DNA of 64,000 nt from NCBI GenBank assembly GCA_013398295.1, contig VZSF01008512.1:301439-365438 (forward strand), written 5' to 3'. This document shows, one piece after another, positions 57,623 to 64,000 of this stretch. Both the position numbers and the translations under genes were made by a program. The notes beneath the pieces are model-generated. The model was given only the letters and a program-made list of their open reading frames with translations, searched no databases and was not told the DNA's origin. This DNA is from Chionis minor (Eukaryota > Chordata > Aves > Charadriiformes > Chionididae). Within the stretch, counting starts at the first letter, position 1, and each line of letters starts with the position of its first letter.

Positions 57623-60600
57623 ACAAAAAAACATGATAGAATAATTCAGTCTAAAAATACTGCTGGTAATAGCATACCATTCTCTTGATGGGGACACTGA
57701 CACAGAGACGGTTAGAGGCCTCACCAAAGCAAACTGGTTGAGTCTTCAGCAGATGGATATGTTGTTAAGCAATTCCGCAGCCCCATTAGAAATATTGAGG
57801 CATCTTCAGTTTTAGGAGTCAGCAAAAAAACTCTTCGTCAAGTTATGTGTGATCTTGCTTTGTTTTAGGAGATTGGCTGTGGTGACCACCTAAGTTCTCT
57901 TCCAGTGCTGAATTCATACAGTTAGACACAAGACCTTCCCTGCTCTTTTGTTGCAAACCTCTCATTGATTTCTCTAGACTTGCTGCCTTTTCATCGTTCT
58001 GATGGAACAGAGGAGACAGAACAGTGCCAAAAAAAAGAAAGCAAAATCCTCAAAATTCGTTGAAAGTTCTAGGTCATCCATTTCCTCTGCTAGGATCAGG
58101 GAGTAGTCCAAGCAGATGAGGTGACAAGGATGTGATCCCAAGACCACTCCAGTGTGTCTCTGCGTGCAAACTGGTGCTAGGGTACTTTTTTAGCCAGCAG
58201 ACAGCAGCCCTTGTGCTGCTTTAATTTATTGTCAGCATCTCCTGGTCTCACCCTGGAGCAGGAACCCGGGAAGCTGGAAGGCTGCTCCAAGCCCCAGAAT
58301 CCCCTTCATCTGCATGTTCTCATGCCTGTGGAGCAATTCAGCTATCCATTAGTTAAGCTTTAGACGTATTTTAGAGGAGGGCATAGACCTTTGCTCATTC
58401 CACCTTGTCAGAAGACCCGCTAGTCTTACAGGGAGTAAAATTCAGCACTAAGCACACTAAAAAGATCTAGGAGCTCAGGACAGGAAAGGATCATCTTATC
58501 CAGCTGCAATTCTGGGAAAGCCAAGGCTACTCATAGACCATCAGTTAGCACTAAGTAATGTGAAGAACACTCACTAAATTTTATTCATATAGAGATTTAT
58601 ATTTGCTGAAGGAGTGGGATGTACTCAGAGGTCTTCTAGCCAAGTACTAGCTGATTTAAACTGTAGTCCACACCTTAGTCAGTTAAACAATAATAACTCA
58701 AAGTAGGATACCTTTAAAAAGATACTTTATCGCTTTATCACAAATTATAAACATAATGGTCAGTTACTGTGGTATTCTGATATGCTGCTGCTACACATGT
58801 TGGCCATTTCCACCTTCCAAGCTGTTACTTCTCTATTTCACTCCCACCAGGAACAAACTCGCTTGGGATGCCTAAATCAGCTTTACTTCCAAAAACTTCT
58901 GTTCCAACAGACTGTTGTTTTATTCTCTTGGAAAGCTTTTGCCTTAGAAATAAGACCATTATTGACACTTTTTATCTCCGAAAAGGCATTAGTACTCCCT
59001 ATTTAAAAATAAAATATGCTTGTTTTGGAAGGAACAGAATACTTTTCCATTCAATGTAAACATAAAGAACGATGCTTCTTATACAACATTCATGTCTACA
59101 AAATTTACTGTTCTCAAGTGTGTATGATGTTACCAGATGATACTCATAGAGAATGATGATAAAAGTATGTCCAACTGGATACTATCCCTTTCCTAATGTG
59201 CTAACTAATGTTAGCTGTCCTTGTGATTTACAACAATGCGAATGGAAGCAGTTTAGCAACATGCTCAGGCAAGCAAGAGGGTGTGGATTAAGGAGAGGGA
59301 GAAATATCCTACACTGGAGGAAAAGTCTGCATTTAACGAAGGGAAGAAGGAACATGTAAACATAAACCATACACAAGCAGAATTAAAACACTCTGGTCCC
59401 CGGGTTTTCCTCTGTTTTTCTGGACATCCATTACTCAGTATAAAAGTTACATTCAGTCGTGCTGAGAATTAATCTAACAACTGTTGAAATCTGAAATGTC
59501 AAGACCCAAACAAGATCAAAATGGTTTTAAGTCTTATCTTGGGTCCCTTCTTCAGCTGATATGGAATTGTTTCAACATCATTCATATCAAAGGTGCAAAT
59601 ATAGCCTCCTGAATCCACTTAGCCCCCTTTCTGCTATTTTGTGATAACAGCGCTCTACTTTGTGGTAACAATGCTCCATTATGTTTATACTTGGAAGCCT
59701 CTCTCCTCTCCCACTTTCATTTGCATGTGCAACACTTCCTTTTCCTCAGGTGTTAGATTATCACCTATTTATTCCTGCAGGATAGCTCACATAACACTAT
59801 TTCTGCTAAGTCTAATAGAAACAGCACCTCACCTGAAATTGTCACACCTGCTAGGTTATTTGCCTGGTATTTTCCTCCCTTTCTGATGGAAAACTGACAG
59901 CTATTGAAGCGTACACAATAGATATTCCATATTGTTGCTTTTCCAGCTGTAACATTGAAGAAAGAATACTGGTTTTGTTTTCTCAGGACTTAGTTTTCGC
60001 TGGCCATTGTTTCTCGCTCTTTTGTTTCCTGTTTGGTGGGCTCCTTTCCACAGACAGCCTGGAAGAGAGAGTCAAGGAAAACTGTAAGGCCACGAGGGAA
60101 ATCAAATGGCATAATTACAAATTACACAAACAGTAAATGAAAGTCTTTCCTTCCTCAGGCCCTTTGCATTTCTAAAGGCTCGGGTGACTGAAATGCTAGG
60201 ATTAATTAAGTATAATACCAGCAAATTCTGCAGAAGTTAAGTAGATCGCCGTTTTTTCACCTTCTCAAGTGTAAGAAAATTGAAGATATTAGAAATGGGA
60301 GAATATTCATGTTTCCTATTACATGTGGTTGAAGAAGAGTACATTTTTCCAGGCAAGCATGAAAGTGGAGATGAAAGAGGAATTTTCCACTAAAAAAGGG
60401 ACTTGATTGTGATTAGGGAAGGGGCGGGGAGTAAATCAAAGCAGAAAAAGTTGCTGCCAACCTGCACAAATGTTGTCACTAATTGTCAAAATTCAGTCAA
60501 GTAGGAGAAAAAAATACGTGGCTGCTTGTGTCTGATCAGGGTCTGTGGTAGTTAACAGATGAAGAGTAACACTCATCTGGCTAAGAGGACTCCTTTTTCT

Positions 60601-62247
60601 CCGCTGTGGGTGTACCTGTGAACCATGACGCCGTCCTCACCCATGCACGGGATAGGAGAAGCCCCTGTCGCTGTACTGCAGCAGTGATCAGGTAAGACAG
60701 CAAAACTTAAGAGGAAAGGCCACTGTCCCAGCCAAAAACAAATCTCGTTTCTAGTGTTCTCTGCTTTTAAACATCAACTTGAGAAAGTGCATGACTCTCT
60801 TTGGTTCTCCAGCCCCAGGCTCTCTGCAAATAGCAAGCTGGCTACCACATTGTGTATAACTAGGACAAAAAGGCAGATCTGCTCTTCATACAAAAGTCAG
60901 CCGGCCTTTGTTTACCAAATGTCCTTTTGTTACTAGAAGCTTTCATCACTTGCACTGGAATAATGAAGGACATGCAAACTGCAGTGTAACCTTACCAATC
61001 TATTCTCATGAAGACCTCAAAAGTCAAGTCCCCAGCTGTCTCTCAAAGAAATGCACGCAGAGAAGGATATGAATTATCATTTTAGAGATGCTGTAGAGAC
61101 TCCTAAATTCTCACATTTTTAAATTAAAACATCTGTTAACAATGTGGCAAAAGAACCAGATCTACAGACTGGTTTGTAATTCCATGTGACTGTGATAAGT
61201 CTACTTGAACAATGCCCAGCCTCATGACTAGGTTTTAATTTTGTCAGGACCAGATGGTAGCTGTGCCAAATCACTGTTGCAAGATGAAATGAAAATAATT
61301 ATGTCAGGGAGGATCTTGTGTCATATCTCATTTACTTATAATAGACACTTATCTGGTGGTCTGGGCATTGAAACAATTTCAGTAATAAGAGTACATACAG
61401 ATTTCTGAAGAACATAGTTCTTAAACCAGGTCTTCATTGGTTAAAGCCGTACACAAACTGCTCTTTGGATTAAATGTCATTGTAGACCATGAGCTGTATA
61501 AACCAGTGCTTTCCACCAAACTACCATGGACCCCAGAAGGAGCAGGACTCTAACTCTCATTAGGATTTCTCAGCTGTATAAAATTCACATAACTCTTCCC
61601 TTAAGTGATATATTTAGGAAATATTTTAAAGCCTCAAACATTTCCACCAGAAATTTCAGTGCTGCCAATACACTTGAATAATGTTTCTTATCTAGATTAG
61701 TCACCTGCATGTTTCTGTAGGATACCAGAATAAGACCACCTGCACTTGTAGTTGAGGAAGATGGCAGTAAGACTTTGAAGTGTCGTCATTGGAGCTTGTT
61801 CTCTAAAAAAACATAGAGCACCCAGTCAGACACATAATTCATGCTGCAGAAGGAATATAATTAGCTTTTATGCTCCAAGCTTCTCTTCTGCGTTCAGGGA
61901 ACAGTCTCCAAAGAGAGGACTCTAAAGTTTTCTTGCCCTCTTCTCAGTGATCGGTCCATGGCATAGGGAAATATTCTCTGAAGTGTACTAATACTGCATG
62001 TCTCCCCTGACCACTCACAAAAGCAATTTTTTGCAGTTGCTGATGCTACAGAGAAGTTGCATCAACATTGTGTTTAGCACTACAGATTCAGGGTTTATTT
62101 CTCAGTATTATGACAATTTTGTGAAAAGAGTTGTTAGCATCACAGTCATATGTTCATGTGCCACAGCACTCGTGAAAATTCCAACCTGTGTGCTCAACCT
62201 GGAATATTTGACAAAAAATACTGCTGTGGTTGGCTAGCCCACAGCTC

Positions 62248-62271
62248 GTTGGTCGAAATTTTTCGACCAAC
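62248..62271. repeat. 24-bp palindrome with 11-bp perfect arms
   Basis: GTTGGTCGAAA and TTTCGACCAAC are exact reverse complements separated by TT. Each arm contains a TCGA-type CpG, which is rare in this region. It could be a protein-binding dyad or part of a short DNA-transposon terminus; no matching terminal repeat was found nearby. Confidence 0.7.
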
Positions 62272-64000
62272 ACAAGTGCTTTCAGACTTTTCCCCTGACC
62301 ACTAACACAGCCCCATAGACCTGATAAATGTTCACTTTTTTTTCTGGTGAATATGGACCAACTGCAAAACACTTACCATGGCTGTACAGATGCAGTGGCA
62401 TAGTCCTCCAAGAGCCATCAGTTGCATGTGGTGCCCCATATGCAGTAGACTTTCACTTGTTTGCTCCTTACAAAGCAAACACTGAGTTCATTTTAAAATC
62501 CGATCTTCTTTGGTGTTTTTCATCTCTCCTGTTTGGTCTCTTTGTTATTCTTCTTCCCGAAAAGTGTGTTTAAAGATTACCATAATTTTTACAAACTCAT
62601 TTGGTTCAAGATTTTGGAAAATACTATCTACCTAAGACCAGCTAGAAAATACAGATCGATATAACATGCAGTAAACATTATGAAGGTCTTCATCAGTAGA
62701 TGTCATCATAGGTTAAATGGAGGGGGAGCAATTAATAGCCAACTAGAGACAACCACTGACACTTTATAAGCCTGGGGCATCTGAGCTATCAGTGCTGGGC
62801 AGGTGGGTATGACACAGAACCTGTGCCTTCACAGAGCAACAGCCAGAAGAAGTGCTCAGAGTTGCTGAGGCCAGGACAAGACATGAACATTTGGGTAACA
62901 GAAACCACACAAGGTGTCTGAAGCCAGGACAGGTTCTGATGAAACACCACTTATGATTAAAAATGATAGGAGCTAGACTTCTTCCTCTTCCCCGTAGGAA
63001 AATTTGTATTTCTGAAGTGGATTTTTTTCGAAGTAGAACCACACTCCAGGTTGGGCGCAGGAGGAAAGCGGGGGGAGAATAAAGCTTAAAAAAATACTTT
63101 GTTATAACAGAATAATCTGAAACATTTTCAGCATCTGAAGAGAAAGACGAGGTCAGAGGCCCAGCAATCTTGGATGGAGAGTGGATAAGCATGGAGAAGT
63201 CTCACCACGTCAATGTTACAAGCAGGAAAGGGAATTTTAATGGAAAGATCACTTATGTGTCAGTGAGCTAGCAGTCAGGAAAATAAGCCCACTGCAATTA
63301 AACCTTAGTTTCACTTTGATTAACCAAGGCAGAGTGCCTTGATAACTAGCACGTGATGAGAAACAAAGTCCAAGTCCTAAGCAGGACAGCAACAGCAGGA
63401 AGGCACAGCGTAGCATGCCGTATCTTGGTACATAACAGACTAAAACAACTTTCAGAAATACAAATATATGAAGAACTCCCAGAAACCTGTTACACATTTG
63501 AAAGTCATTTTTCATAAGTGCTAGTGCCTGAAGTCTGGGGACTGCAGGAAAGTCGAGGTCAGACTTTTCACCCCAGCTACAATCTACAGACCTGTGTTTC
63601 GGAAGGAAAACAACGGGAGTGAAAATGACAGCTAAAATGCCAGGTTTTTCTTGAACAGCAAATCTGTATTTGAGCACAAACAAAGCTGCACTGATTTATG
63701 CTGCTGACTCTCTCCCATAAGTACTGCTGACATAAAAGACTCCCCACCTAAGAGTGCCAAACAGCCCTTTCCTCCCTGCAGCACAAACTGGCAGGAAATT
63801 CCAGCTACTCAAAAAGTTGAACTCCTGAAATGAAAGCTACCATTCAGAGGAGTTGTGCAAGGAAGGTGCACTGAAGTTTAGCATCTAAGCGATATCTGCA
63901 TCATAAAATCTTTCAGATTTACCTTGGTGGGATTTTGGCACAGGAGAATCAAAGTTCATAACTGGGTTTCTGACATATTAAAGGTAAACATACCAATAGT

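Larger units (their letters stand above)
50666..64000. other. Intergenic region, no gene supported
   Basis: About 13 kb beyond the likely TMEM167A end. It contains the CR1 at 52229-52700, simple repeats (for example 57579-57622) and the palindrome at 62248. In human the next gene on this side is ATP6AP1L, expected on the minus strand here. I looked for its characteristic C-terminal membrane segment and tail and did not find it, so it probably lies further right. Open frames of 140-150 codons at 54998-55450, 62764-63192 and 63249-63683 have no recognisable domain or splice framework. Confidence 0.7.

Noticed and set aside
58470..58560. Possible additional old CR1 fragment
   Set aside because: Only a short stretch (GGAAAGGATCATCTTATCCA) loosely resembles CR1; this is too little to call.
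62764..63683. Two minus-strand open frames of 142 and 144 codons, tested as ATP6AP1L exons
   Set aside because: Position and strand would suit ATP6AP1L, but the translations lack its conserved membrane segment and C-terminal tail and show no similarity I can support.

Overview
This is vertebrate nuclear DNA, almost certainly from a bird. Evidence: A+T-rich, CpG-poor sequence, one sharp CpG island, small exons in long introns, and several 3'-end fragments of the CR1 LINE family that dominates avian genomes. The species cannot be told from the sequence. Nothing prokaryotic is present, and most open frames in the window are chance.

The window is centred on a head-to-head gene pair that shares a CpG-island promoter near 26.9-27.2 kb. 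Leftward on the minus strand runs the 5' part of XRCC4 (non-homologous end-joining scaffold for DNA ligase IV). A non-coding first exon lies in the island, the start codon is in exon 2 (8949-9098), and exon 3 is at 3966-4153; the rest of the gene lies beyond the left edge. Rightward on the plus strand runs the complete TMEM167A gene (Kish-A, a 72-residue Golgi membrane protein). It has four exons: the first contributes only the ATG (27171-27173), followed by 38042-38151, 43686-43720 and 47005-47075. A long 3' UTR probably ends near 50.66 kb. The same XRCC4-TMEM167A arrangement exists in human 5q14, so the synteny supports both calls.

Layout: 1-3965 XRCC4 intron 3 with one CR1; 4154-8948 intron 2 with an old CR1; 9099-26897 the large intron 1; 26.4-27.55 kb CpG island and bidirectional promoter; 27174-38041 TMEM167A intron 1 with one CR1; 38152-43685 intron 2; 43721-47004 intron 3; 47076 to about 50665 the 3' UTR; then about 13 kb of apparently gene-free DNA with a 470-bp CR1.

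No new multi-gene system is visible. Most worth a second look: the NF-Y/ETS promoter between the two genes; two plus-strand exon-like islands antisense within XRCC4 intron 1 (15.7 and 18.4 kb); a G-quadruplex-prone tract in the XRCC4 transcript (17.0 kb); adjacent perfect stems in TMEM167A intron 2 (41.3 kb) that might relate to the scaRNA hosted by the human gene; and an 11-bp-arm CpG-bearing palindrome at 62.25 kb.
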